From: Rhynchonema sp. JSB1_4
Taxonomy: Eukaryota; Nematoda; Chromadorea; Monhysterida; Xyalidae
NCBI GenBank assembly: GCA_030248065.1
Contig: JASAMV010005116.1
Span: forward strand, 1 to 64,000
Direction: 5' to 3'
Length of the DNA: 64,000 bases
Shown: positions 1-14,306 of the stretch, one piece after another
Numbering within the stretch: the stretch's first letter is position 1
Layout: each line of letters begins with the position of its first letter
Notes under the pieces: model-generated
The model's database searches: none
What the model was told of the DNA's origin: nothing
The model's input: the letters and a program-made list of their open reading frames with translations, nothing else
Program-made: the position numbers and the translations under genes

Positions 1-108
1 AGAAATGCAATAAAATGTTTTTTCTTTTCTTTTTCTCTCAAAATCCGCCTCAGAACTGGAGCTCCAGCTGGGATGTTAATTCTTGTCTTTCTTGTCTCTT
101 CTGCAATC

Positions 109-285
109 AACAACTGTCCAATACGCAGTGTTGGCCGGCAAGTAATGTTTCAAAGTTTATCTTATTGTTTGTTGCTTCTGTGATGTTTCATTTGAGTTAG
201 GCTGGAGCCTAGGCCAAAGCATAAGCCCAATCCCAAGAAAGTTATTCCGGTTTGCATCGCTCGCATTCACATATCAGGGATTGTC
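109..285 (+). repeat. Dispersed repeat, inverted partner at 43.54-43.71 kb
   Basis: The segment contains, in order, a CAACAACTGTCC motif, TTGGCCGGCAAGTAATG, a stretch ending in TGATGTTTCATTTGA, a GGCTGGAGCCTAGGCC block, and TTATTCCGGTTTGCATCGCTC. The reverse complement of about 43,536-43,710 shows the same blocks in the same order with scattered differences. The left edge also resembles the GTTGTTGACAT units around 43.8 kb, so both copies probably belong to one repeat family. Confidence 0.75.
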
Positions 286-311
286 TGTTGCCTTTAAATA
301 TCAGGCGCAGC

Positions 312-341
312 CGTGTGTGTGTGTGTCCATGTGTCTGTCAC

Positions 342-372
<31 letters not shown>
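312..372. repeat. GT/TG dinucleotide microsatellite
   Basis: A run of GTGTGT broken once by a short interruption (CCATGTGTCTGTCACCC). The apparent open frames across it on both strands (poly Cys-Val and Thr-His) are products of the repeat and not genes. Confidence 0.9.
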
Positions 373-374
<2 letters not shown>

Positions 375-3300
375 ACTTGTCCCATGCACTATTGCACCAT
401 CATTTCCACAAGTATAACACCAAGTTCGCGACAATGTACCAGTCAGCGAGCCACTGTGTGTCGTCACAAATCTCTTTCCCCAGAGCCCACAGCTGGTGAG
501 TGTGTCAGAGCCTGTACCCCCATACAGGTTCGAATCACAGCGACACACTAATTCGATACTCGCTATTTTTGCTTTTTTCCATTTTTTTCTCGTCAAAAAA
601 CAACTACCGTGTGTATGGACATCACAATACTGGCTGTTGTTGTTCCCCGACGGAATATAACAGGAAAATTATTAATGTGCAAACTTTTCCAACCAACTAA
701 TGATATTTAGGGGCGGCAACATACAAAGTGGTAATTTATCAACTGTCCATTATCCTGTCTCGGTGCCCGTACAATCACAATAATACGGTGTAAATAATAC
801 TAAAATCGGATTATTCCGTCTCTTTTCTCATGGCTGTCTACAACCACACCGACGCAGCGCCGTCAACTGCAACACCAAGAGAGGTGTCATACTTGACGAT
901 CGGTTCGGTCCGCTCTTGCCCTCAGTCACGCGCGACTTTTTTGCATTGAAAAGATATTTACACGTGCCACCGCTTCGACCGGCGTGAAACTTGGTTATTA
1001 GCTGTCTCGGAATAGCTTTTACGCTGGTCGAAACTCGTGGTACCAGCCTAAAAATATTTTGCATGCAAAAAGTCACGACCAACCGGACCGAACCGATCAC
1101 CAAGTTGGGTACATCGTCCCCAAGTGAAAGGACGACATATAACACAACGGACAAATTGAATCGGACAGTACTTCTCCACTTCATAGATGAAAGATAATCC
1201 TATGACAGATAATTCTTTCCGGAGAATTGGCTCGACGGTTTATAGATTGGCACACTGCTCAATTAGTTACTGTGCCTGTGCGACCGTTGAGCCCCGCTGA
1301 ATCGGCTTTGCTTTGGGATTACACCCGCATCCGGGGATGGGTCATGGTTGGCTGGCTTTGGTTAGGTGCTGAGCTGGTGCAGTCAACACGCACATTGAAT
1401 TTAGTATAATGAGATCAAGGCAAGGTCGGTCACACAGCCTACATGGATACGGTGCATACATGTGTGCACTTGCATGTTTCGAGAATTCGTGCAGCAGTCC
1501 CCGGTACTACTACATCCATGTTCATGTAGATATGTATTGATGTATTATTATTAACACATACGCGATCAACACCTATCGTGTGTCACGCACGCAGCAGCCT
1601 GCTCCAAATTTGCATGTACATATTCGTGTTGTATTGTATATTATATGACATGCACATTTTCATCAATCTGCACAACGTACGCGAACGTGGAAGCGAAACT
1701 TGAGAAGCCCAGTGACTGAATGAATCGCGATCAGCGCGGGCGACCGTGTTATCGAACCAACACTAGAAGTCGATTTATAGATAAAATTTGGACCGATACG
1801 CTTCACAGGTCAACCAACCATCAGCAGGTATGAAAACAATCACATATCCACAATTCACCATTACGAATAACAATAATTTACAAAAAAATTTAAAATGCAC
1901 CACACATGGTAAACTAATGCGCCCTCGCATCACTGCGCACTTTGCATTCTGGATATTTAATGGCGTTGTGGGAGATTTAACAATTTTTTATGAGCATTTT
2001 TTTGATTGCCGTGCTATTAGCGACTTGGTGACGCGAATGCAAATGCACACACACATGAGCACACTGTATTATACGTACAATGTTGCTGTGTGTTGTACCT
2101 GCACCTGAGGTCGTATGATGTTTTATGGTGTGGTAATAACCGTGGTTTGGTTGCTCTTTGGTTGCTTGTGGTGCTGCACAGCAGCGGCAAACCAAGAAAG
2201 TAACGTTGGACAGGTATGGTAGGTACACTCTCAAGTGAAATGCTGCAATTTCAAGTCACATGAAACATCACACGACACATACAGCTCCACACTGGGAGGG
2301 AACCGAACAGATTATCAAAGGCCAGTGACTTTTCGTATAACTGCACACGTGCAGTCGCAGATACACGCTGTGGCCCAGGGTTGCGTTTGGTTTGATTAGT
2401 GTTGTGTGTGACAATGGCCTTTACCAGCTGAGCATCACAAGGCCAAACATCCACATGTACACACACTCACAAAGGTGACGGAAGTTAGGTTCCCTTGTGT
2501 GCATGTGGTAAGGCATAATGCGCCTGTCTCTTGCGCTGTGTCAGAAATTACCAGATTCTGCGGCCAGATAACGTCCAGCATGCGTCGCATCCCGCATCCC
2601 GTGTTGCCTTGCGCGTTTTTCTTGCGTCTGGTTCGGTTATGGAGCGAAGCGGCAGCGAGCAAAAAAAACAGCTACCTCCATAAATTTCCAGACCTGAGAA
2701 GTGTTGCGTGTGAGTTTTTTTAATCGCGAGAGGATGTGACGTGCCTCATCAAATATAAGTAACCAGGCCGGCTAGTTGATGTTGGTGCAAACTCGTTCCT
2801 TGTTTGCACGTTGACTGTAAAAAACCACTAAACCTCCGTTGCATACTGTCTGAGCAAAATGACTGAGCATGTGCACAGTGCATCACGGGCAAACTTGCAA
2901 CCTAATATACATACATTATACCTGTAAAGTGCTTAGGTACAGTATATGTGCCCGTGTATTGTACAATCAGCCCAAGCTATTACACCATATTGCATGATAT
3001 ACGAACTCGCATGAAATGTGTTGTTGCAATAAATAACATGCGCGCGCACCATAGACCAATGGTACCGTGTGACTGAAAAGTTCCTTCCCATATCACCTGT
3101 TCATGTGAAGGTGCATGACTATTTCAGCCACACTGTAGCATTATTACATTTTGTAGCGACACTTTGTCTGCTGTCATCAGCCCAGCAGCAGATAGATGCA
3201 CGGGGTGGATGCGCATAAAAACTCGATTTTCTCAACTTGCGCGCAAACCACGCTGCTTTGCTGCGCGGCTGTCCACAGTTGTGTGCAGCTTGTTTCCAAA

Positions 3301-3764
3301 CGCATTGCACACACGGTGCATAAGAACATGTGGTCTGGTTACGCACATGCATGTACGGTAACTTCTTCCAAAGTTGCTTGCTGCTCTCGCTCCCATGCTA
3401 TGATTTTCTCTTTTTCGTCAAAGTTAAGATGCTTTACTTCTCCTTCTCTCTTATTTGTTACTGCGTGGTGATGCTCTGTTGCGAAAAATTGCTGTTTTGC
3501 CTGCCTGGCAGCAGAGTAGATCTTTCGCAATAATATTGAAAAATAAGTGGTGTGCATTTAAACCGCAAAATATGCTGCTCGCTTCCATGATGATAAAAGT
3601 TGAAGAGCCCGGGTCGTTGAAAGCGAAAATTTACGATGCGCAATCATGGTGATTTGATGTTCCCTCTCTCTTCAGGTCGATTTATACTTCTGACTTCCGG
3701 GAAGTAGAAGTCAAAATCCGGAGAAGTCACTACCACGCAGAAGTGTCCGGCAAGGTCCGGGGAC

Positions 3765-3915
3765 GGTACCTCATTCTGCGACAATACCTCATGTGCGAAA
3801 ATACCTCATGCTGCGCAGTACCTCATGCGCAAGTCGAAAAACCTCATGCTGCGACAATACCTCATGTCATATGGAAAAGACCTCACGTGAAATACCGTAC
3901 ACCCTCATGCAGTGT
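3765..3915 (+). repeat. TACCTCATG minisatellite, left array
   Basis: About seven imperfect copies of a unit built on ACCTCATG, mostly separated by a GCGAC- or GCG-containing spacer such as CTGCGACAAT. It starts after CCGGCAAGG and fades after CCCTCATGCAG. A second array of the same unit lies at about 5,535-5,635 in the opposite orientation. Confidence 0.8.
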
Positions 3916-5534
3916 ACTGGTTGCCATGGTAACCAAGGGCAACACGCACCCAGTAGTTGCACGTTACGAATGCAACTGAATGTGGAGTTAGCTTGGGGTG
4001 TTGGTTTAGCTCGCGCCCGGCGGTGAAAAACCACACCTTTTGCCCCTCTATAAGGAGCTTGTTAGTGGCAATGCGCGTTTATGCGCAATTGGTGTCCGTC
4101 TATTAGCAGTTTGATATACGGGCAAAGTGGCGGTTGCTACGTGAAGTAGACACTTGCCTGTCGTTCGTACTGATGTTTCATGGGCACGTTGACCAGTGTG
4201 GCGTGTTTCACAGATGAATGATACAAAGCACGATAGAATAAGCTGTTATAAGCGCACAGTACACCAGCGCGTGGTCACAAGTTGCCCCACTGAATGCAAA
4301 GGACCTTCAAAAGTATACCTTTCTGAATAGGTGGCGTCAAAAGGCGGTATCTAGCTGATCATGCATCATCCGTGCTATGAATCAGCAAGGAATGACTGAC
4401 AACAAAACTGTTGCTGTCGCATGCGATGGACGTGACAATTGCTGTAAACTGGTACAGGATCCCAATAAATCACGGTATAATGTATGTAGCATGGTATTGA
4501 TACAATCTGAGGTGATCTGTTCAAGAAGATTTTATCGCTTCCAGCTAAAAATAAACAGTTATAATACAGTGCTCTCGCTATGACACCAGCTACATACATA
4601 CATAGGTACATATACATACCATACGTTAGCTTGGTGAAACTTGCGTTTTTGCACATCATTATTGAATAATTAGCATCAAAAACACATACTTTATTTCATT
4701 TCTAATTTCATATTTCAAAATAAGTGAGAAGTGCGCTCGTGGCTAAGCAGGCAAGAAGTGGCAAGCTTGCGTGCAATCGCATGCAATGGGCATGATAACA
4801 ACCAACAGTAAGTAACACAGAGCTCTAACTTGCGCAGCACAGTGATATAATAATTATGGTGATCTAGGTCTCTTAATGACCAGCTGTGCCCCAGGCCTAA
4901 AAAATGAACAATTATTGTGCACCTTGTGGAAAATATATGGAATCGTCGTCTCAATAACAGCCTCCCACAAACTATTGCGACAGAGTTCCTTGACCAATGA
5001 GCTTATCATTTGAAGTGAATGTGAATCAATTATGTTCTATAATACTTGGAAACGTTCACACCAGGGGTGTAGAACTGTTTTATGCGGAAACACTTGCGAA
5101 ACGTGCAACTTTATGCTGCTTTTTCACTCACTGGTGCATTCACACATAGACTTCATGCATCCTTAACCAGTCTTGTGGTCACGTGAATTAACCAATAGCA
5201 TTTTACCTTGCACCATCATATGCGTCTTGATGAGCGGATTCGATTGATATATGGTTTCAATGGCATGCGACGTACTGTTTTCTCACAAGCTTCTAAAGTT
5301 TCGAATGCGTGTAAATTATGACGTTCATCTTGTTGGAGGGTAGTTTGACCTGAATGCACAATTTACAGTTCACATGCTCCTTCGCAATCGCTGCAACCTT
5401 CAGCTTCATGTTTGCATGCTGTGAGTGCGTACCCATTAGACAAAAGTGCAACCCAAGTTTGAGTTTCCCAACCCATGTTAACAGCACACAATTAGCACGA
5501 AACTGCTCGTTCCCTCTTAACTATGGGACGCTGA

Positions 5535-5635
5535 GACATGAGGTATTGGCGCAGAATGAGGTACAGGGACATGAGGTATTGTCGCAGAATCAGGTACTGC
5601 GCAACATGAGGTATCGCTCGGGATGAGGTATCGTC
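5535..5635 (-). repeat. TACCTCATG minisatellite, right array (inverted)
   Basis: On the minus strand this reads as copies of ACCTCAT(G) with CTGCGCC, CTGCGAC and TTGCGCAG spacers, the same unit as the array at 3,765-3,915 but inverted. CCGGCAAGG lies at its outer edge (about 5,644), as it does for the left array. The two arrays bracket about 1.6 kb with no recognisable gene. Confidence 0.8.
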
Positions 5636-5659
5636 TCACAATCTCCGGCAAGGCAGTGA

Positions 5660-8600
5660 TTGCGTGTGGTGATTGCCTGTTCCGCTCTGTCCATTGACCG
5701 CTACCTGCCGTCTACTGTTCTTGCTCCGTCAATTAGCTGACCGAACGGGCAGTCACAAATTTCTGACTGCTACTGCCGGGCAGTCAGAGTATAAACAGAC
5801 CTTTCTTTCATGTCATGGACTACAAAAAGTTTCCTCCACAAATAATAAGAACTCATTATCTCGTGTATGCTCCTGTATATGCTTCTGCATGTCGTGATGT
5901 GCTGTCGAGCACATGCGTGAAACATCTGTTTGTTTACAGTGCAAAAATGTGCACTCAGAATTGCAGGGTTTGACTGCGTTCGGAACTGGCAGCTCTATCT
6001 CCACCCCCAGGCCAGTGGTAATGTCTCATACACAAAAACGTCAGTCAGCTGCTTTGCGTTTTTTTGTATTGTTATGTGCTTGCCCTGTGCTGCGGTGACC
6101 AAAACCAACAGTAGTAATGGCATACAATGCACATTTTTTCAAAAATAAATGCCATATACCGGTTTTGAAACCCATCAACACAGACAGAAAAGAAACGAAC
6201 ATGTGCAAACACCAAATGCAAAGTCAAACAGTCATATGGGCCGATGGGCGCATTCAACATATTATTGCACCGCCGAAATGCAAGAGCACACACAGAATGA
6301 AGTTTGTTCGCCGGCCGCGCGAAATTTGTTGTGTTGTGCATACGTGGTATCGTTGGAGAAAGGTCCGTAATTGTATAGCCTATACTGTGGTGTTGCAGCA
6401 CAGCTGAGAATCTTGATATATAATTTCGGGCGGATGGGGTGTTGAAACATAGATCTGCGGTGGTCCATCAGTCAGTTCATAGACCGCATGCCCCACCACC
6501 ACGGACCGAACCACAAGTGCATTTTCGACTCACAACCCATCTGTGCCTGGGTGCAGCACGTCAGAAACAGCATAGTCAGATGTGTCGACGGAACAGTCAT
6601 CAAGCCCTCTTCCCACCATAGATACATGTGTGCACCAGTATGCTCGCTCTCCTACCCCTGCCTGTTTGCGTGCGCAAAGAGAGAAAGGCAGAAAAACCTA
6701 TTTTGCGTTTTTTTCGCTCGTTCCATCGTTCTCTCTCTGACCGCCGGTTCGATTGGTGGCTGCGTTCTGCATTTATGAGTGTATTTGATTCCATTGCTGC
6801 CGTGGAGAGATACTGGTTTTTCGTTGGCATAATTCATACGTTTCTGACTTATGATCGCTGCTCTCCCTTCCCTCCTCGCACTCGGTTGCTGGGTATGTAT
6901 ATCTCTCAACCGCAACATTTGCTCCATTTTACCTTGAGCGCAACAATAATAGTCACAACTAGAAATGTATAAATATCTGAACATCGTTTATTTGTCACTC
7001 TGATGGCTGTGATTGGACTTTGTTACCTAATGTCTGTATCCTTAGTGGTTGAAACCACAAATCAAACCCAATGATGTCCACCAGTTCAATTTTATTTTAT
7101 TTAAGTACCTTGTTTATTCCTTTATTCATTTGTTCAGACGGTTTTTAGTTGCTGATCAATATCAAAATTGTCCAAGTATTTCTTTCCACGTACAAGGTTA
7201 AGATGATTGTGCTTTTTATATAATTCACCCAGCCCAATAACAATCACCAGTTCATTGAATGAAATAAGAAAGGCCTGAAAGCACATAATTTCATATAAAC
7301 GAATTTTAATGCTGATTATATTCATTTTTATATTATTCATTACCCGTGTATACTTTTTGTGTGTGTGTAATTTTCTTCCAATCTGCGAGGGGGAGGCAAC
7401 GACAACAGCGGCGTTGCATTTGTGTGTGTGCGTACATACAGTATATCATCATTTTCTCTTTCTTTGTGTTTCTCCGCCACACATCTGGTTGTTCGCTGCT
7501 TGTTGTATACTCGTGCGCTCGCTGTGTGTCGGGTCCGGTCACCACACAAAGACCAGGACAGTGGCCTGACCACATGTGCGCGTTTTTAAGATGCGGCTGG
7601 CTCACGAAATACACACCAAACATCGAATTGGTGATTTTTTTGGATTTCCTGCTTCTTTCGTTAAATTCGGTTCTATTCACTCAAGAAACAGATCAACTTG
7701 CAACATCAGGCACCCACAAGGATCCCACATTGTAATCTTTGCTGTAATCTAACTCAATCCATGGTGATAGTGGCGTGGCATTGGGAGGGTTGGTTTGTAA
7801 CCAAATGTATGTATGTTTTATATCTGTCGGTCGTCTTGTTTTGATGCGTTTTCTTTGTCTCGTTTTTATGCACGTTGCTTATAACCAGCCTGCGCCTGAC
7901 TGCCCGCAGTATGGAGAATGACGTATACATATAGTCCATGTTTTTTATCTCTAATCTTGTGGTTTTGAGGTTTGGCGTTGTCGTCGTTGTTTTTCAACAG
8001 CGAGGGTGCATGTTTGACTTCACATGATGTGCACCACACGAGTGCAGCACCGTGCCCTCCCTCCCGCTATATTTCCTATGACCCGCAGGGCGCGCAAGGC
8101 CGCGTGCTACCTGATTATGATTTCCCATACGCACTGCACTGCACCACATCATGCGCGGGAAATCGCGCTCGTAATGCCAGAATACCGTACCACACTCTCC
8201 GTCCGTGTGTTTACGTTTGCATGCGGCAGCGGCAATAAAATGAACGAAAGGTCTTCTATAAATCAGAAGTTGTGGTGCACAGCGAGCGCCATCATCAAAA
8301 TTATATCATTATAACAGAAAACTTTGCGGATTCCGCCAGCAACTTTTTTTGCTGTACGCAGTCCGCTTCAGTTTCTGGTTTTAGTTCCATGTTCAGTTGG
8401 TGCAATCATATAGGTCGTTAACGCAAACTATAGGCCCACAGATGTAAATGTTTATGTGCTACTTCGAATGCGGGATTGGGACTGATTTGATTAATGACCC
8501 AATCATGTTATGATAATCCGGCGTATCGATTGATTGTTGTGATTGACTGCCACAACCGAGTTCACTGCCCTATTTTCGTGCAAGTGACTTGAATTGCCCG

Positions 8601-11600
8601 AATGATGATGAAGTGACAACAGCGCTTGGCATTTCTGTACCTGTGGTACGTATACTTTGTATCGATCACCATTGGTCTAATTACGATCTGATGTTACCAA
8701 TCGCTATAAGTCGGTTGCTTCGATAATATTTAAAGTCGCGCTGAAACCCATGATCACTGGAGGAGCACTAACAACATACACGGGCCGATATCAAACTTAG
8801 TGATCGGATCTGGCCTGTTTTGGTCGGTCGCTTTGCAAGTTATACAGGAGTCACCAATTTTGACCAGTGGCAACGCTCTTCATCTTGTGTCTGGGGAAAA
8901 ATTTTATGCTGGTCGAAATCAGTGACATCACTAAATCGCACATGACGGAGGGAGGCCCGATTCAATCCCCAAGTTTGGTATCGCCAACAGGGACAATTAT
9001 TGCTTTTCTCTTCGAATGACTTTTAGTACCGAATACTGTTTACTATAGCGACTCTTCATGGTGAATATCCTGGAACGCGTTGTTTTAGTCCCCAACCTCA
9101 AGTCTCCTATCCCAATTCGAAAATGCCCGGCCCCGCCCGAATTGCATGTAAAACTATACTATCGTATGTTGGCGCTCTCTGAGTTGCAATCAGTTTTTTT
9201 GGTTCCCGGTTCACCCGTGGTGATGAACAGAGAGAAAAGCAGACTTCGCACTTGTTATCCGGTTTGCAGAAAACCACGTGAGTGCGCGCGCCTCACACGT
9301 GGCACCGCGTACCACCGACCCCACCCCCAGGCATCTTCAGTTCACGAGCGGCACGAACAGGCTCCTATTGTTGAAGGTGTACCGGGTCCTCCTCAGAGAA
9401 CCCAAACTTTTGTATGACTTTTTGGTGCACAACCCTGTAACTGCCAGCCAGTATATGACATAAACAACAGAGCGCACAAGATGTGTTTTGACCACGTGGT
9501 CTTGTTTTTGCGTACTGTGCCAATCCATAGTGCACATCAGAGCTCTGTGCAGCAGTTGTTGATGTCCGATTGTATAGCGCTCGGCTTTTTGACACTCTTA
9601 CAAAATTTATGTCGTCCGAATTTTTTGCCTGTTTACTAACAACATCGTTGTGCTCTGTGCACACTATGTAGGTACATTGTACATAATGTAGGTATACCTG
9701 TATTGAATACCTACATACTTTGGATAATGATGTTTCGCCAACGAGACAGAATGGTTATGGCGCTGCAGATAATTGCGGACGCAGTTTTTATGCCAAAACA
9801 TATACGCGCTGATTTGCATCATGCGCTTGTTATGTGCATCGTTTTGTTGTTGTTGTTTTGTAATTATGTACCACGCAATTGCAAGGTGAACCACAACGGT
9901 GCAGCAGCATGGCAAGCTCATCATCGGCACATTGTGTCACTGCAAGGTCCATCAAACTTTGTGCCATCCTGTGGTGCCTGCCTGTCCACGTGGGTGGTGC
10001 TCTAATGGGGCCATTGGCTGCAAAACGTCAAATTTGTCATCGTAGTTGGGAGGGGCATCTGGGAACCTCCATCAGAGAGCCATGCCAAAAATCATCACTC
10101 AAAATTGCTTATTGACAGTGACCCTCACTGCGTTGGCCATGTGCGGATACTAAATTCTTTTCATTCCGAATTATGATGCAGGGTTGCTAAAATGACGCAG
10201 TTTTTTCATGCATCCGATGTGGACCTTACGATGCGGGTTTCGGGCTTTGTCGTCAACGTAAATTTTCAACTCTGGTCCTCAACTGAAGCGACTCTGAACG
10301 AGCACAAGAAAACTCATTACATACATACAGTACATAGGGTGTACATGCGGGATAATGCAGGGTTTGAGTTGACTATGTCGGTTGAGCTTTTCTGTTGGGA
10401 TGCCGAAACGGTAATCCCAGTCTCACACGCATGGTACCAATACTGTATTCTGATTTCACATGCGCGCGTACCCAACAAAAACGAGCACCTCCGATATCTA
10501 CAACGTCCAATTCGCAATTGATAGGCGGAGCAGGTCGTTTGTTATCGTTCATTTCGCTCGTTTTTGTACCATCCCATACCCCTCGATCAGCTATAAGCCA
10601 TTTGGTGTCAGGAGGCTGGCCCGCCCGCCCGCTCGTGAAATTTATCGCGCGGATTTTTTTTGGCGATAACGGGCTCGCGATAATTTCTGCACGTGTTTTT
10701 ATGTCCGTTTTGTTTGTTTTTCTGTTTGGTGCTGGTTGCGAACAAAAAAACATCCAACCAGCCATCTATACAGCATATATACAGTACACTCGTTATCGGT
10801 TTTGCTTTCCGCGGTCGGTTTTTCACGCATATGTACGTACACGTACAGCCCACGCTCTTTGTGATGGCATGAACGAGACTCGATACCATTGGGTTTTTTA
10901 TGACGAAATATTCACTTTTTTGAACTGTCTTGTAATCGGACGTTACCAATAACATAACAGGCCGGGCAACTCTTCACCATAGAGAATCACTATAACGAGG
11001 GCGGACTGTGCCATGCCACATGCTACACAATAGATCACCCCATCATCAACCCACCAGGTTGCAAGTGGCCTGGTGTGCGTTTAGGCACATAAGCAACTGC
11101 GAGGCGATAGATCACTTTCGGCTATCTATCCAAATCGGACCGGGGGCGCGCACCCACCCCTGGCTGACAGTTTCAATCGACCATAAATCGCAGCGCACGC
11201 ACATTTCAGGGGGCAGAGGGTTTATCATATGGTACCCAAAACGCCAGATGCTCGGGAGTGTAAGCCTGAGCTCGCTTGGATCTTTCAAATTATGTTAGTA
11301 ATAATTGGCTGCACATGACAAGCATCTACAATATCGCAGGTGTTTTATTCGCTTATGCACATTGCAAATAGATACATACGTATGTCCAGCTCGTTATTTT
11401 CAATTGACTCCATCTCCGCGTTTTTTATACTCTGTCATGTGAAATTGACGTTTCTTCTCCCCTCATGTCTTGTCCCGAGTGACAAATTTCCCTTACAGAC
11501 TCATATGTCTGGCATGCATGGCTCATATGTCATGATCGTTAACTGTATTAGGTTACGAGCAGACGGATCCAATATTCTTTCTTGTTGTGTTGTGACTGAG

Positions 11601-14270
11601 AGAAAAAGAATAATGGATTAATATTAATATATTTTTCTGAGAAAACTATTTTAAACTGAGAGTCGTACAGACAGTCGCAGTGTCTGCTGTTTTTTGTCTG
11701 TCATATGATCAAGCTGTTGTGTATCGTTTGTTTCAGCCCTAATCATTCATGGGTACTAAAGCAACTTGTACCTAGTAGCTGAAAACAGCAGTGTTTTGTT
11801 ACCGTACTTTGTTTTGCGTTTTCGTGGCTGTATGCAGGAATGGTTACAGTGTCATTAACTCACTCTTACTCAATAAAAGAGAGCAGTGTGCTTGCGATAC
11901 GTATACGCCAAAAGTTTCGATGACGACTTCAACCTCTTGGTCACGGTGCGGTCATCGCTGCCATTCTCTACCACGCTACCACAGAAAGAAACCCACATGG
12001 ATTCGAACCCCAAAACGTGGTGCTTGCTCTCCAATTGTGTAGCTCCCACGTTTTGAGGGAAATATTAACGCTTTAGTCTGCTTCAGAGACGAAAAACGGA
12101 TTAGAAAACACTGTTTAGCCGTTTTCGGCTGCTAGGCACGAACTGCGCTAGTACCACGTGTAAGCCGCCTTTGTAACAAACCGTCACACACCCGTCTAGT
12201 CCGGCAACTATGTATCATCAGCATCAGCAGTGCATTAGGCCGTGAAAAATAATAATTTTCCATTTTCGTGGCATATAAAAACGCGCGACTGGGCCTATTA
12301 CAACGAAATTTCCATTTTCACTGTGTTGCTTGCTACTGCCATTATTGCACACCAACATCCCACAACGTTAGCTCTGCCTGACTTTTCTACATGTCACCCC
12401 AACAGCCATCAGTCGAACTCTGTGTTATGGTGCCCCTTTTGAAAACATCGTGCACCGAACATCCACAGTGGTACATACAGTAGTACCTCGGTGTCATAAA
12501 TGGTTGACTCCGGGGGGATAGTCTGTGTGATGGCTTATTCAGTCAACAAGATTGCAGTTTTGGTTGAGCAAACACGGTCGCTGCTCCGCGCACGGCAATT
12601 GTTCACAATGTTTGATTGCAACACACCAAATATGTACACATCCTCAGTGTGTGTGGCCTCAAATGTGCATGTACATATCCAGCCAACCAACTTTTGCTGG
12701 TCGCACATATTTACATTAGACTCGTCCCCTCCACCGCAAAACCACAACCGCGCACGCGGGCGCGCTCCATTGTTTGGTCGTAGACGGTTTACGGTATTTC
12801 CGATATTCACCACTCTAGAATGCCTGATCTCTCAAGGTGACAGGTCTCTAGAATGTCTGGTGACAGTGCAGTCAAAAACGTCCCAGATTCAAACAGAAAG
12901 TGCGAATTTGTGCCGTACCATCTTGGTTTTGTCTTTTACGGCAGATTGTACTGTGTGTGCTTTTATTGCATGACCCTCCAGGTTTGTCTGTCTATGGGTG
13001 GCTAAGCTAACAAAGTGTAAACATCGCATAAGATGCGAAATCTCTCCCTGTTCCTCTTGGACGTGTCTAAAGCACCTACAGTTTGAGTTTCACTGGCGTC
13101 GCTACAAGCGAAAGCTAATGCAGTATTATTACAGTAATACTTGGTCAAACGGAAGTTACAGTATATGTATGTACAAGTAGCTTTGTCCAAGCGTTCACTT
13201 TCTCCGAGACAAAAGCGAAAGCTCACTACGCGAAAGCCAAGTACGGTATCACAATTTTTGCTGAATTTTCCAGCGCGATCTATCGTTTTCGTAGGATACA
13301 TAATGTACATACATAAACGTCTAAATTGAACCTCTCTGGTAAATATTTCGCATTGACTGTTTGTCCCAAAGGCTCACCCTTTTCATGCCCTTTGACTTCA
13401 AACGAAGCAAACTTATGTAGGATGAGCTCACTCTAGAGCGTGGACTGCACCAGGCATATCTAGATATGCACACTGGTGGTGCAATGTGTCTGATGAATAC
13501 GTATTATACGCACCACAAAGAGACCATTTTTTCACCATTTGTGGGTTTTGTAAATTTGTAATGCATTTGTCAGTTTCATATGGTCATTTATTGCAGAGAA
13601 TGTTCCGCCGAACAAAACGCAATAAATGGATGCGTATTGCATTATTTTGTTCGCGAGTGTACTGGCTTTTAGCTGTGCGATTGAACAAAGAGCCATTTTG
13701 GTGCGCTGTGGTTTGGTTTTGTTGTGCGTTGCGGTGTGGAACGTGAAATACTGCGTATATAGAATGAATGCAACGTTCGTTAGAACAAGGGTACTTCTTT
13801 CGTGAATGCCCACCACCACCAGCTTCCACTCAATATGCCCCATGGAACTGTTGTACCGAAACGCAACCCAAAACCATTTGGTGCATCTTTGCTTAGGATG
13901 AGGCAACAAGCGCCCTGTTTGTACCTTGCATTCGGGGACTGATTTGGAGTGTGTTATTTCCAGTTCGTAAAAATTTTCTAGTCCATAAATATCTTGTAGT
14001 ACTAGTACTATGGTATATTTCCCATAGCTGTGGTTCCTTTGTGTACCACCACAACAGTCACATTACGGCGGTATCAAAAGACGGATATCGTCGTGCACAC
14101 ACAGGCCAGCGATTGATTGATGTTTATGGGATATTTGGGGTTTATTCTCCCCCTTTCTAATGTTACGAACAACAAGTTATTTGTGTGTCAGGCAGCAGAC
14201 TCCTTTTCATCTGACTTTACATAAAAGGTGCTTTTGCTGACGTAGTACTTGACCAATAACACACATAATT
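5660..14270. other. Non-coding DNA, no gene supported
   Basis: No exon chain or protein family is recognisable on either strand. The longest open frames (185 codons from 10,395; 119 codons from 9,058) have no domain, no good acceptor/donor context and overlap other frames of similar length, so they look like chance. Many CATACATA/TATGTATG tracts and TACAGTA/TACTGTA heptamers occur. Near 11,990-12,050 the minus strand has a tRNA-like D arm and T loop without an anticodon arm. Confidence 0.55.
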
Positions 14271-14276
14271 TACATA

Positions 14277-14306
14277 CAGTGGCGGCCATAAGTTTTTAGA
14301 CTCTTG
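14277..14306 (+). repeat. Left terminal inverted repeat of Tc1-like element
   Basis: Thirty bases starting CAGTGGCGG and ending CTCTTG, matched exactly on the minus strand at 15,723-15,752. Confidence 0.92.

Larger units (their letters stand above)
1..3690. other. Non-coding DNA, no gene supported
   Basis: I find no exon series or recognisable protein on either strand. Open frames here are short and low in complexity. Visible content: a GT microsatellite near 312-372, a segment at about 109-285 that recurs inverted near 43.6 kb, many TACATAC/TATGTA palindromes, and the motif ACGCTGGTCGAA near 1021-1031 that recurs elsewhere in the window. It may be intergenic DNA or part of a long intron of a gene outside the window. 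Confidence 0.6.

Noticed and set aside
527..541. tRNA T loop (GGTTCGAATC)
   Set aside because: The flanking bases do not pair as a T stem and no other tRNA arms are found.
5448..5466. Possible SL1 spliced-leader RNA gene (ACCCAAGTTTGAG)
   Set aside because: Thirteen bases match the end of the nematode SL1 leader, but no GT donor follows and there is no Sm-site context. A looser match near 8,965 also fails.
10395..10952. 185-codon open frame as a gene
   Set aside because: It overlaps long frames on both strands, has no signal peptide or family motif and lacks splice or start context. Likely chance.
11985..12055. tRNA gene on the minus strand
   Set aside because: GGTTCGAATCC and a D-arm-like AATTGGAGAGCA are present, but the distance between them leaves no room for an anticodon arm, and the T stem pairs poorly. 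At best it is a tRNA-derived remnant.
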